A stretch of 12,216 bases of DNA, from assembly GCA_964468435.1 (NCBI GenBank), contig CAYXVE010000092.1, positions 1-12,216 of the forward strand, written 5' to 3'. Shown one piece after another: positions 5,813-12,216 of the stretch (the stretch's first letter is position 1; every line of letters begins with the position of its first letter). A program made the translations under genes and the position numbers. This DNA is from JBCCTX01 sp964468435. Its GTDB lineage: Bacteria; Bacteroidota; Bacteroidia; J057. The notes under the pieces are model-generated. The model saw only the letters and a list, made by a program, of their open reading frames with translations, searched no databases and was not told the origin of the DNA.

Positions 5813-6182
5813 AAAGTCTTACGGTTAAATCCAGTGTGTCTTGTAGCTGCTCTCGCAGCAGGTTATAAATAACCACAGCAATATTCTCTGCGGTTGGGTT
5901 AAGATTTTTAAATTCCTCAGTTTCCAGATTCAGGTTCTTATGATCAAATCGATCCAGAACATGTTCCTTGATCATATCTTTGAGAATCTTCATATCCACC
6001 ACATATCCTGTACGAGGATCTATCTCGCCGGTTACTTTAACGATCAGATCATAGTTATGACCGTGATAGTGTGGATTGTTACATTTCCCAAATACCTTCC
6101 GATTGGTCTCATCGTCCCAATCGGGATTGTGCAACCTGTGGGCTGCGTTGAAGTGTGCTTTTCGAAATACTGAAACTATCAT
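5772..6182 (-). CDS. 6-pyruvoyl-tetrahydropterin synthase family (PTPS-II-type motif)
   Basis: 136 residues, the normal size for the COG0720 fold. Zinc ligands are His15 (FNAAHRLHN), His40 and His42; the catalytic Cys34 lies in GKCNNPHYHGHNY. Asp80-His81 (FDHKNL) and Glu125 (LYETERN) complete the active site and pterin anchor. Cys34 is separated from HGH by five residues, C-X5-HGH. That is the spacing described for PTPS-II enzymes, which make 6-pyruvoyl-tetrahydropterin; QueD (queuosine pathway) typically has C-X3-HGH. The GEIDPRTG and DHKNL stretches also look like the animal PTPS. The substrate, dihydroneopterin triphosphate, is the product of FolE, whose gene overlaps this one by 41 bp downstream, so coupled translation is likely. 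An automatic label of QueD/6-carboxytetrahydropterin synthase is possible; I favour the biopterin-type reaction, without proof. Confidence 0.85.
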   Translation of the reverse strand: MIVSVFRKAHFNAAHRLHNPDWDDETNRKVFGKCNNPHYHGHNYDLIVKVTGEIDPRTGYVVDMKILKDMIKEHVLDRFDHKNLNLETEEFKNLNPTAENIAVVIYNLLREQLQDTLDLTVRLYETERNFVEYPAN

Positions 6183-6265
6183 ATGCTAATATGGAACAAT
6201 AGTATTATGTATATGTTTAACCTTTTAGGAAAATACTTAAACAAACTTCTTCAGCTGCGTGTATC

Positions 6266-7807
6266 ATGAAAGAACAAGAATATAAGGAGACATTAATCAT
6301 TGGGGGGGGTATTGCAGGGTTGACAACGGCTTGCTTATTGTCCCTTAATGGTATTCGGTGTACGATATTAGAGCAAAATTGGTTACCTGGCGGATGTGCG
6401 AGTTCATATCCTCGCAAAGGCTATATATTTGAAAGTGGTGCAACAACATTGGTAGGCCTGGATGAACACATGCCATTGAAATACCTTTTGGATATTACGG
6501 GTATACAACTCAATCCAGTAGTATTGGAGCCACCGATGCGCGTTTATCTGAAAAATGGCATGCAATTAACGCGTTATAGAGATATTGATCAATGGATTGA
6601 AGAAGCAGAGAGGGTGTTTGGCAAAAAAGGTCAGCGTCCCTTTTGGGAATACTGTTTCAAGATTAGCCAGTTTGTGTGGGAAACTTCTCTTCAGCAGCGG
6701 GTCTTCCCTCCATCACAATTTTCTGATCTTTTGTACGCTGCGCGACATTTCCGGCCAAGGCAGATCGGGTTTGCTACCTTGGCGTTCCGGTCCATGAAGT
6801 CGCTGCTAAAAAAATATGATCTCTTTGAAAATCAGGATTTCGTCGATTTTGTCAATGAGCAGTTGCTCATTACTGCCCAGAATTACCTCGATGAGGTAAA
6901 CGTTCTGTTTGGTGCTACGGCTATATGCTACACCAACTATACTAATTACTACATGCCGGGTGGACTGCTTAATCTGGTAGATCCTTTGGTACAGTATCTT
7001 GAAAATAGAGGATCTGAAATTATTACCAGAGAACCTGTAACGCACATTTACCGAGAAGGGAATGACTATATTGTCGAGGCTCAAAAACATAGCTATCGAA
7101 CCAGTGCGCTTGTTTCAGCCATTCCCATCAATAATACACTTGGTCTGTGGGATGATGAGCAATTACAGAGAAAGTACCAGTCCAAACTCCTGCATTCTGA
7201 GTCGCTCAATAGTGCATTTCAGTTGGGCTTCGTCGCCAGAAAGCAGAAACGGTTCGAGTGTCTTCATCATCAGATCCACCTTTCCCAACCCCTCCCATAT
7301 TCTACTTCAGCTAGTATTTTTCTGAGCATCAGTCATCCCGATGATCATCTTCGCTGTGGGCTGGATGAATTTGTAGGATCAGTGTCTACGCACGTACACC
7401 ATCCTGAAAAAACGTTTATTGATGATAAATCCTTGGTTGAGGAAGCTATCTTTTATGAACTTGAGCGCCAGGGATTTCTTCAGCGTGAAGACATTATTTT
7501 CCATCATTCTTCAACACCCAAAGCATGGCAAAAGTGGACAGGCAGAGCCTGGGGTTTTGTGGGAGGGTATCCTCAATTTATGCGCATTAAACCATGGCAG
7601 ATGATAGATGCTCGTTTGGATCACAAAGGGGCTTACATATGTGGTGACAGCACTTATCCCGGGCAGGGTATACCTGGTGCCTGCCTCAGTGGGATTGTGG
7701 CTTATGAGAAGATGAAATTGGATAAAATTCCTGAAAAATTAGTCGCCAGACGCATCCAAAAAGTAGCGCCAGATCATGATCTAGCCTTGGAGAGCGCCCT
7801 GTCATGA
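6266..7807 (+). CDS. FAD-dependent carotenoid desaturase/isomerase-like oxidoreductase
   Basis: 513 residues, the usual length for the CrtI/CrtD/CRTISO/retinol-saturase family of flavin amine-oxidase-fold enzymes. The N-terminal dinucleotide fold is GGGIAGLTTA (GxGxxG at 13-18) with Glu36 (ILEQ) to bind the ribose of FAD, followed by PGGCASSYPRKGYIFESGAT. The C-terminal FAD motif is CGDSTYPGQGIPGACLSG (459-476), the 'GDS-x-PGQG' form best known from carotenoid isomerases and retinol saturases. A lipophilic polyene is therefore the likely substrate, but phytoene desaturation specifically is not shown. No crtB, crtY or other carotenoid gene is adjacent. It is divergent from the PTPS gene with 83 bp between starts; TATGTTTA (6212-6219) is a 7/8 match to the -7 consensus. 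Its last codons overlap the convergent sua5 gene. Confidence 0.8.
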   Translation: MKEQEYKETLIIGGGIAGLTTACLLSLNGIRCTILEQNWLPGGCASSYPRKGYIFESGATTLVGLDEHMPLKYLLDITGIQLNPVVLEPPMRVYLKNGMQLTRYRDIDQWIEEAERVFGKKGQRPFWEYCFKISQFVWETSLQQRVFPPSQFSDLLYAARHFRPRQIGFATLAFRSMKSLLKKYDLFENQDFVDFVNEQLLITAQNYLDEVNVLFGATAICYTNYTNYYMPGGLLNLVDPLVQYLENRGSEIITREPVTHIYREGNDYIVEAQKHSYRTSALVSAIPINNTLGLWDDEQLQRKYQSKLLHSESLNSAFQLGFVARKQKRFECLHHQIHLSQPLPYSTSASIFLSISHPDDHLRCGLDEFVGSVSTHVHHPEKTFIDDKSLVEEAIFYELERQGFLQREDIIFHHSSTPKAWQKWTGRAWGFVGGYPQFMRIKPWQMIDARLDHKGAYICGDSTYPGQGIPGACLSGIVAYEKMKLDKIPEKLVARRIQKVAPDHDLALESALS

Positions 7808-8770
7808 ATGGGGTTGACTAGCCCGTCTAAGGCGGTCGTTGATGGCCTTACCCAGACCTACTTCTGGAAATATTTCTGCGAAGATGAGTTTTAGCCTCAT
7901 GTGATCAAGCTCTCTCATTGCTGCAAATAATCTTCTGGCTGCTTCATGTAGATCACCTTGAGGCGATAGTACACGTTGCTGAGATTCAGGCACTTCAGGA
8001 TAAAATGATTTATATGATATAATCCCGCATTGCTCAGGATCAACTTCTGACAGGTTCAGCTTTACATCTCCTTGCCGGAAGGGAGTAACAGGTGCATAAT
8101 GGCTTCTGAGCATACCTGATGCCAGGGGTTGATCATCATTCGTACTTGCCTGAATCTTTACTTTTCCCATAAACATTTCAAGGGTCTCAATACTCACACC
8201 GCCCAATCTCAACACAATTACCTGATCTTCTTCAAAGGTGACAATCGTTGATTCTACCCCAATTTTTGTGGGACCACCATCCAGGATATAAGATATTTTG
8301 TCTCCCAGTTGCTGTGCTACATGCTGGGGTGTAGTGGGACTAATATATCCAAATGGATTGGCACTGGGTGCAGCGAGTGGAAACTCTAGCTTATTTAAGA
8401 GATCCAGGGTCATGGGGTGTTGTGGAATACGCACAGCCACCATCGGGCTTCCAGCAGTCACAATATCGGGAATGATATCTGTGATTCTGGGAAGGAGAAT
8501 TGTAAGTGGACCAGGCCAAAGCGTATCCGCAAGTCTTTTGGCGGCTGCTGATATGTCCGCTACAAATCCTTGAATCTGCTCCAGATCTCTGGCATGTACG
8601 ATAATGGGATTAAACTGGGGTCGTTCTTTCGCTTCAAAGATGCTAAGTACAGCATCTTCATTCAGAGCATTTCCTGCAAGTCCATAAACTGTTTCCGTAG
8701 GTATGGCTACGAGTTTACCTTCCTTGAGTAGGGCAGCGGCATGGTCAAGATCTTTGCCTGTCAGGGCCAT
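7802..8770 (-). CDS. L-threonylcarbamoyladenylate synthase (Sua5 form, YrdC plus Sua5 domains)
   Basis: The enzyme uses threonine, bicarbonate and ATP to make the threonylcarbamoyl-AMP needed for the t6A modification of tRNAs that read ANN codons; it acts in the cytoplasm with a TsaD complex. Residues about 10-190 are the YrdC/TsaC domain: VAIPTETVYGLAGNA (21-35), AKERPQFNPIIVH (48-59), TLWPGPLT (83-90), VAVRIPQHP (111-119), APSANPFGYISPT (134-146) and the GGPTKIGVESTIV loop (165-177). Residues about 215-230 hold the Sua5 linker with LRSHYAPVTP, and the rest is the C-terminal Rossmann-like Sua5 domain. The length of 322 identifies the two-domain Sua5 form rather than the short TsaC. The gene starts at ATG 8770, 57 bp downstream of the membrane protease stop, with its own candidate promoter in that gap. 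Confidence 0.95.
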   Translation of the reverse strand: MALTGKDLDHAAALLKEGKLVAIPTETVYGLAGNALNEDAVLSIFEAKERPQFNPIIVHARDLEQIQGFVADISAAAKRLADTLWPGPLTILLPRITDIIPDIVTAGSPMVAVRIPQHPMTLDLLNKLEFPLAAPSANPFGYISPTTPQHVAQQLGDKISYILDGGPTKIGVESTIVTFEEDQVIVLRLGGVSIETLEMFMGKVKIQASTNDDQPLASGMLRSHYAPVTPFRQGDVKLNLSEVDPEQCGIISYKSFYPEVPESQQRVLSPQGDLHEAARRLFAAMRELDHMRLKLIFAEIFPEVGLGKAINDRLRRASQPHS

Positions 8771-8798
8771 AAAATAGGGTATATAGGGTTAATTTTTG

Positions 8799-8815
8799 CA
8801 AAAATAACAAAAGTA
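8799..8815 (-). promoter_or_regulatory. Tandem -7 boxes and palindrome upstream of sua5
   Basis: On the minus strand TACTTTTG (8808-8815) and TATTTTTG (8799-8806) are both perfect TAnnTTTG boxes, offset by 9 bp. They lie between the protease stop codon and the sua5 ATG, giving a leader of roughly 20-30 bases. The downstream box overlaps a perfect 14-bp palindrome, ATTTTTGCAAAAAT (8792-8805). No good TTG is found at the -33 position for either. The boxes suggest that sua5 can be transcribed on its own rather than only by read-through. Confidence 0.4.
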
Positions 8816-8827
8816 CCCAAAGATCTA

Positions 8828-10018
8828 TCACCCCATGATTTTTAGGGGTTCGGGAGAAAAACAAAGGATAAAAATAGCAATAGCTACCCAGCCTAATATC
8901 TTTCTTGGCAAATTTATTCTGCGTTCCAGTACTGCCGGAGGATGATCAACCCCCATAAAACGCACAACAAGGAAGGAATAAAATAACCATATAAAATTCA
9001 TATGTAACTGGGGAAAAAACCACTTGAGCATGATCTGTATGCCCAGCAATGCTAATGCATAAAGAAAAAGTTCCCAGCGATACTCTGTAAAAATGATCCG
9101 TTTGAGAACGAATATAATGAACAGGAAATAAATCGTCACCCTGAGGAGTAACACCCACCAGACCCCCGGATTAGAAAATTCTCTCAGGTCTACAATTCCC
9201 GTTCCACCGACTAGCAGCAAGGCTGCTACTGCAAGCCTGGCAACAATTCCACTTATCCTGGGGCCAAACATCCCATAAATTACATGGCCTCCATCAAGTT
9301 GCCCTATGGGTAAAAGATTGAGTGCAGTAAAAAACAAAGTAAGATATCCTACAAATAGATAAGGATAATGCATGAGCTCATAGTGAGGTGGAATCTGACT
9401 GGGGTCTGAGGTGAGCGTACTTTTCAGTATTTCAAACAGAATGCTGGATCCAATTTGGTAACTCTGTGCATTTTGAGTCTGTAAGTAAAATTCCATTTCC
9501 TCGGTTGTCGGGACTTTACCAAACTGCTGAATGTATTCAGGGTGTATGTTGAAAACATATTCTTCCAGTGGAGGTAAATTGAGAAATCCATATACCAACA
9601 GACAGATAGATACCACAAAGCCAGCTAAAGGGCCAGCTATCCCGATGTCAAAATATTTATCTGTAGTAGAAGGTCTTTGTTTTAGCCTGATTACAGCACC
9701 AAAAGAGCCAATATTAATTGCACCAGGTATCGGTATGTAAATAGGGATGAAGTAGGGAAGAGATGTTTTGACTTTGTGGTAAACAGAAGTAAAATAATGC
9801 CCAAATTCATGAAAACTAAGAAAGGCCAGAAAGGAAAGTGCATAGGGCAACCCTTTGTACCAATCATGAATGGTGAGCAAGCCTTCCTGACGCACCACTC
9901 CCCACCCTGAAAAAATTTTACCTGTAATATGTTCTGCCCCTGCAATGGACGTCGTAACGAGTGTAATGAGAAAAAGCCCCAGATGTAACGCATAGATGCG
10001 TAAGATGCTTGTTTTCAT
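8828..10018 (-). CDS. Site-2 protease (M50) family membrane metalloprotease
   Basis: This 396-residue polytopic membrane protein belongs to the S2P/M50 family, which cuts substrates within the membrane using zinc. The first zinc motif is HEFGH (residues 70-74, HExxH with Glu71 as general base) in a hydrophobic helix after FLAFLSF. The third ligand is Asp242 in LNLLPIGQLDGGH (233-245), the family's NPDG-like signature. Other typical pieces are FIPIPGAINIGSFGAVI-like residues around 91-110 and DIGIAGPLAGF (124-134). A soluble loop of about 60 residues lies at 150-210. At least five further hydrophobic segments fill residues 215-396. There is no PDZ domain, so it is unlike RseP and closer to the EGY-like/'site-2 protease family' proteins. 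The substrate is unknown. It shares strand with sua5 downstream, and a well-formed promoter lies 41 bp upstream. Confidence 0.85.
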   Translation of the reverse strand: MKTSILRIYALHLGLFLITLVTTSIAGAEHITGKIFSGWGVVRQEGLLTIHDWYKGLPYALSFLAFLSFHEFGHYFTSVYHKVKTSLPYFIPIYIPIPGAINIGSFGAVIRLKQRPSTTDKYFDIGIAGPLAGFVVSICLLVYGFLNLPPLEEYVFNIHPEYIQQFGKVPTTEEMEFYLQTQNAQSYQIGSSILFEILKSTLTSDPSQIPPHYELMHYPYLFVGYLTLFFTALNLLPIGQLDGGHVIYGMFGPRISGIVARLAVAALLLVGGTGIVDLREFSNPGVWWVLLLRVTIYFLFIIFVLKRIIFTEYRWELFLYALALLGIQIMLKWFFPQLHMNFIWLFYSFLVVRFMGVDHPPAVLERRINLPRKILGWVAIAIFILCFSPEPLKIMG

Positions 10019-10059
10019 AAATGTTACCTCAGTTTATGAGATATATTCTTGCAAATATG

Positions 10060-10092
10060 CAAAAATATGCTGAAAAAAGACAGACGCCTCAA
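10060..10092 (-). promoter_or_regulatory. Candidate promoter of the S2P-family gene
   Basis: Read on the minus strand, TTG (10090-10092) is followed after 22 bp by TATTTTTG (10060-10067), a perfect TAnnTTTG -7 box; the spacer is one or two bases longer than ideal. The box ends 41 bp before the ATG at 10018. The surrounding plus-strand sequence GCAAATATGC/AAAAATATGC contains a short direct repeat of ATATGC. Confidence 0.5.
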
Positions 10093-10105
10093 GATCTCCA
10101 CTAAA

Positions 10106-10141
10106 TGTAATTTTTATACCCATTTTTTTCTAAAAATTACA
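10106..10141. repeat. 11-bp AT-rich inverted repeat upstream of protease promoter
   Basis: TGTAATTTTTA (10106-10116) and TAAAAATTACA (10131-10141) are a perfect inverted repeat with a 14-base centre. It starts 14 bp upstream of the -33 element of the protease promoter, on the side where an activator or repressor could bind. It could equally fold as a weak AT-rich hairpin. No regulator family is implied by the sequence. Confidence 0.6.
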
Positions 10142-10289
10142 ATACTTGGTTGTAACTTGTAAATGTTTTGAGCGAAGAAGTAGAATGTCTAAGTATAAAT
10201 TTCAGTACTATTATATTTTTAATAAAATTCAAAATTATTAACCTGTCTAGCTACAATAATGTTTTAGATAAAATTCAAGTGGATTTAAT

Positions 10290-10462
10290 CAGCTTTGTAA
10301 GCCATGACTGCCTTTAATGATCTGTATCCTTATTAATGCTGCGTGCGCAAGTTGGCGACTTGTTAAGGTATCTCAAATTAATTCCTTCCTTCCTAAGCTA
10401 ACTTTCATCCAAAATCCATACCCTGCAGTTTTTCTCGCCCGAGAAAAACTGGCAGGGTTTTT
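10290..10462 (+). ncRNA. Possible small RNA ending at the orphan terminator
   Basis: A strong plus-strand intrinsic terminator (10421-10462) has no plus-strand gene upstream, so a non-coding transcript is one explanation. CAGCTTTG (10290-10297) is a 7/8 match to the -7 box and would give an RNA of about 160 bases. Within it, CAAGT-TGGCG-ACTTG (about 10349-10363) can form a hairpin, with CCTTA and TAAGG able to pair outside it. A ten-codon frame (MTAFNDLYPY) opens at 10304. I recognise no known RNA family. The promoter match is weak, so the start is a guess. Confidence 0.2.
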
Positions 10463-10478
10463 CTATACATTGAGATAC
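10368..10478. repeat. 9-bp inverted repeat flanking the orphan terminator
   Basis: GTATCTCAA at 10368-10376 is the exact reverse complement of TTGAGATAC at 10470-10478; one more G-T pair could extend it outward. The stem of the orphan terminator sits inside this pair, off-centre. Possible readings are a larger RNA fold that includes the terminator, a remnant of a small mobile element, or chance. No target-site duplication was found at the outer edges. Confidence 0.55.
10421..10462 (+). terminator. Strong rho-independent terminator, plus strand
   Basis: CCCTGCAGTTTTTCTCG (10421-10437) pairs with 10440-10457 around a two-base loop, giving 17 base pairs with a single bulged G, and is followed by TTTTT (10458-10462). 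On the plus strand this is a textbook intrinsic terminator. On the minus strand the stem is followed by TATGGATTTTGG, a much poorer U-tract, though some activity as the terminator of the aldehyde dehydrogenase gene 120 bp upstream cannot be excluded. Confidence 0.75.
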
Positions 10479-10579
10479 TGGTTAGATGTAATGAATACAG
10501 CTAATTTGTTTTTGTTTTTCATAAATTATTTACAACAAAAATTTATCTGAAAATTATTTTTCGTCCAATGACATACTTC

Positions 10580-12169
10580 TCATAGTAATTCTTGGGTGTA
10601 CATTCCATTAACCATTCGCATAATATTCCAGGGATTATGATCTTTAAGTGGTTCGGGAATTAAAGAGTGTGGAATATTCTGATAGCAAACGGGCCTGAGA
10701 AAGCGAAAGATAGCTGATGTTCCTACCGAAGTGCTGCGGCTATCAGTAGTAGCAGGATAAGGGCCACCATGCACCATGGCATGGCATACTTCTACGCCAG
10801 TAGGGAAGCCGTTGTAAACCAGGCGTCCTGCCTTTTGTGCTAAAATGTCTATCAGTTCGGCGTAGTCTGGCAGTTCTTCCTCTGTTGCGTGTATGGTTGC
10901 AGTGAGATGTCCCTGGAGTGATTGAGCAATTTTTAGGATCTCATTTTTCTCATCACAGGAAATCAACAGCGTTGATGGACCAAAAACTTCTTCTTCCATG
11001 CGTTGATCTGCTAAAAAAGCAGCTGCCGATGCAGTAAGGAGTGTGGGGATACCCTGGCTGGCTTCCTGAAAGATAGACTTTCCCTGTCCCAGAATAAACA
11101 CTCCATTGATGGTACCTAGTCCATGAAGGCCTTTTTCGTAATTTTCCTGTATGCCTTTGTGTAGCATGACACCTGCCTCCTGCTCTTTGACGATACTTCC
11201 AGCTATATCCAGAAAAGTATTCCATTCCTCGTCCTGTATTCCAAAAACCAAGCCAGGGTTGGTACAAAACTGTCCGACACCCAGTGTCGTCGACTGTACG
11301 AGGCCTTGAGCAATTGTTTCTTTCCGCGCTTTCAGCGCGCCAGGGAGGATAAACACTGGATTGGTACTTCCCATTTCAGCATACACCGTAATGGGTTCTG
11401 GTCTGGAGGCTGCCAGATCGTATAAGGCTCTACCCCCGCGAAATGAACCTGTAAAAGCTACAGCTTTGATCTTGGGGTGCTGTACCAGTGTCTGCCCGAC
11501 TGCGATACCTTGTCCCTGAACCAGCGAAAAGGTTCCTTCTGGCATCCCGCATTTATCAACAGCTTTCAGAATCGCCTGACCGACGAGTTCTGAAGTTCCA
11601 GGATGTGCAGGATGACCCTTGACAACTACTGGACAGCCTGCTGCCAGAGCAGACGCAGTATCCCCACCTGCAACAGAAAACGCTAGTGGGAAGTTGCTTG
11701 CACCAAATACTGCAACAGGTCCCAGACTCACGTTCATCATACGTATATCTGCTCGTGGAAGGGGTTCTCTGTCTGGTATAGCTGTATCTATACGAGCTCC
11801 TATCCAAGAACCCTCGCGCACTACTTCGGCGAAAAGCCTGAGCTGATTGACTGTACGGCCACGTTCCCCCTTCAGCCTTCCCTCAGGAAGGCCCGTTTCC
11901 TGCATGGTGAGCTGTATTAGATCATCTCCCAATGCTATGATCTCATCAGCTATCGCATCCAGAAATCTCGCCCGGGATTCGCGAGAGGTATGTCTGAAGG
12001 TATTAAATGCCTGATCAGCTAGAATACAAGCTTCCTCTACTTCTTCTGCCGTAGCTTCATAAAAAGAAGTCATTAAAGGCTTTCCTGTTGCAGGATCATA
12101 AGCTGTAAATGATCCCACAGTAGAATGTTTGGTCGTATTTCCTATGAGTTGTGATCCTGTTAGGTTCAT
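10580..12169 (-). CDS. NADP-type aldehyde dehydrogenase, 2,5-dioxovalerate (alpha-ketoglutarate semialdehyde) dehydrogenase-like
   Basis: 529 residues, the normal length of this ALDH subgroup. Active-site residues are all present: Asn159 (GASNFPLAFSVAGGDTASAL), Lys184 (VVVKGHPAHPGTSELV), general base Glu265 (VYAEMGSTNPVF) and nucleophile Cys302 (GQFCTNPG). The FGASNFPLAFSVAGGDT block and KGHPAHPGTS are characteristic of alpha-ketoglutarate semialdehyde dehydrogenases, which oxidise 2,5-dioxopentanoate to 2-oxoglutarate at the end of non-phosphorylating pentose, uronate and hydroxyproline degradation. No dehydratase, epimerase or transporter gene is adjacent in this window to say which pathway applies; the upstream side lies beyond the window end. 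The ATG at 12169 gives a protein that begins at the expected distance from the conserved FTAYDPATG motif. A pair of TATTGTG direct repeats lies just upstream. Confidence 0.9.
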   Translation of the reverse strand: MNLTGSQLIGNTTKHSTVGSFTAYDPATGKPLMTSFYEATAEEVEEACILADQAFNTFRHTSRESRARFLDAIADEIIALGDDLIQLTMQETGLPEGRLKGERGRTVNQLRLFAEVVREGSWIGARIDTAIPDREPLPRADIRMMNVSLGPVAVFGASNFPLAFSVAGGDTASALAAGCPVVVKGHPAHPGTSELVGQAILKAVDKCGMPEGTFSLVQGQGIAVGQTLVQHPKIKAVAFTGSFRGGRALYDLAASRPEPITVYAEMGSTNPVFILPGALKARKETIAQGLVQSTTLGVGQFCTNPGLVFGIQDEEWNTFLDIAGSIVKEQEAGVMLHKGIQENYEKGLHGLGTINGVFILGQGKSIFQEASQGIPTLLTASAAAFLADQRMEEEVFGPSTLLISCDEKNEILKIAQSLQGHLTATIHATEEELPDYAELIDILAQKAGRLVYNGFPTGVEVCHAMVHGGPYPATTDSRSTSVGTSAIFRFLRPVCYQNIPHSLIPEPLKDHNPWNIMRMVNGMYTQELL

Positions 12170-12190
12170 GATATATAATTAGAATTTTGT

Positions 12191-12213
12191 TATTGTGACA
12201 TTTTTATATTGTG
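12191..12213. repeat. TATTGTG direct repeat upstream of the aldehyde dehydrogenase
   Basis: TATTGTG occurs at 12191-12197 and again at 12207-12213, 16 bp apart, starting 22 bp upstream of the ATG. Such spacing could reflect an operator bound by a dimeric or tandem regulator, but in AT-rich upstream DNA this can occur by chance and the window ends here. Confidence 0.3.
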
Positions 12214-12216
12214 GCA

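Larger units (their letters stand above)
10019..10579. other. Gene-free 561-bp intergenic region
   Basis: No credible protein gene is seen between the aldehyde dehydrogenase stop and the protease start. The stretch is strongly AT-rich except around 10330-10360 and the hairpin at 10421-10457. It holds the protease promoter, an 11-bp inverted repeat (10106-10141), two copies of ATAAAATTCAA (10222-10232 and 10268-10278), and a plus-strand terminator hairpin inside a 9-bp inverted repeat (10368-10478). A 77-codon plus-strand frame runs straight through the terminator and is dismissed. The dehydrogenase gene has no convincing terminator of its own in its first 80 bp downstream. Confidence 0.8.

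Noticed and set aside
6266..7807. Part of a carotenoid biosynthesis cluster
   Set aside because: No phytoene synthase, cyclase, hydroxylase or other carotenoid gene flanks it; only the family resemblance is supported.
10222..10278. Two copies of ATAAAATTCAA as an operator
   Set aside because: Both are AT-rich 11-mers in AT-rich DNA, not near any convincing promoter; left only as a note in the intergenic entry.
10317..10550. Plus-strand 77-codon ORF in the long intergenic region
   Set aside because: It reads through a strong terminator hairpin, has composition expected of AT-rich non-coding DNA, and resembles no protein family.
11556..11846. Frames on both strands inside the aldehyde dehydrogenase gene
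   Set aside because: They are shadows of a well-conserved enzyme with all catalytic residues in its own frame.

Overview
The window looks like a chromosomal stretch from a member of the Bacteroidota, probably a non-Bacteroides lineage such as Saprospiria or Cytophagia. Three kinds of evidence point there. Upstream regions carry TAnnTTTG-type -7 boxes rather than E. coli-like promoters, and ribosome binding sites are weak. The protein families are typical of the phylum: a DUF4038/GH140-like glycosidase with a signal peptide, an effector-associated-domain/CHAT protein, a KNH-like Ig domain, and a 6-pyruvoyl-tetrahydropterin-synthase-type enzyme beside folE. Intergenic DNA is AT-rich. A run of exactly 100 N (3497-3596) shows that this is a draft scaffold. 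The lineage is inferred, not proven.

Layout. 1-47 is a small tandem repeat. 66-4207 is a minus-strand run, read from its upstream end as: a HAD-family phosphatase cut by the gap, a CHAT-fold protein also cut by the gap, a possible 35-residue micro-ORF, a HEAT-like hypothetical protein, a GNAT acetyltransferase, and a secreted DUF4038 (apiosidase-like) glycosidase. 4292-4981 (plus) encodes an unusual Rieske [2Fe-2S] protein with an N-terminal KNH-like Ig domain and a Tat/lipoprotein-like signal. It converges on a pterin pair (minus), in which a C-X5-HGH-type pyruvoyltetrahydropterin synthase overlaps folE by 41 bp. 6266-7807 (plus) is a carotenoid-desaturase/isomerase-like FAD enzyme. Its stop codon interlocks with that of the Sua5/TsaC-type tRNA threonylcarbamoyladenosine gene within TCATGA. 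Upstream of sua5 on the same strand is a site-2-protease family membrane metalloprotease. 10019-10579 is the only long gene-free stretch; it holds a good promoter, an 11-bp AT-rich inverted repeat, and an orphan plus-strand intrinsic terminator nested inside a 9-bp inverted repeat. 10580-12169 (minus) is an NADP-type aldehyde dehydrogenase of the 2,5-dioxovalerate dehydrogenase type.

Functional reading. Most of the window is housekeeping or metabolic: tRNA modification, pterin synthesis, semialdehyde oxidation. The genes do not form one pathway. The only clear metabolic unit is the PTPS/FolE pair, which would carry out the first two steps from GTP toward a tetrahydrobiopterin-like cofactor. 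The two items most worth follow-up are the CHAT protein, whose catalytic His and Cys positions both look substituted, and the KNH-Rieske fusion. No transposase, integrase, CRISPR array, tRNA or rRNA was recognised.
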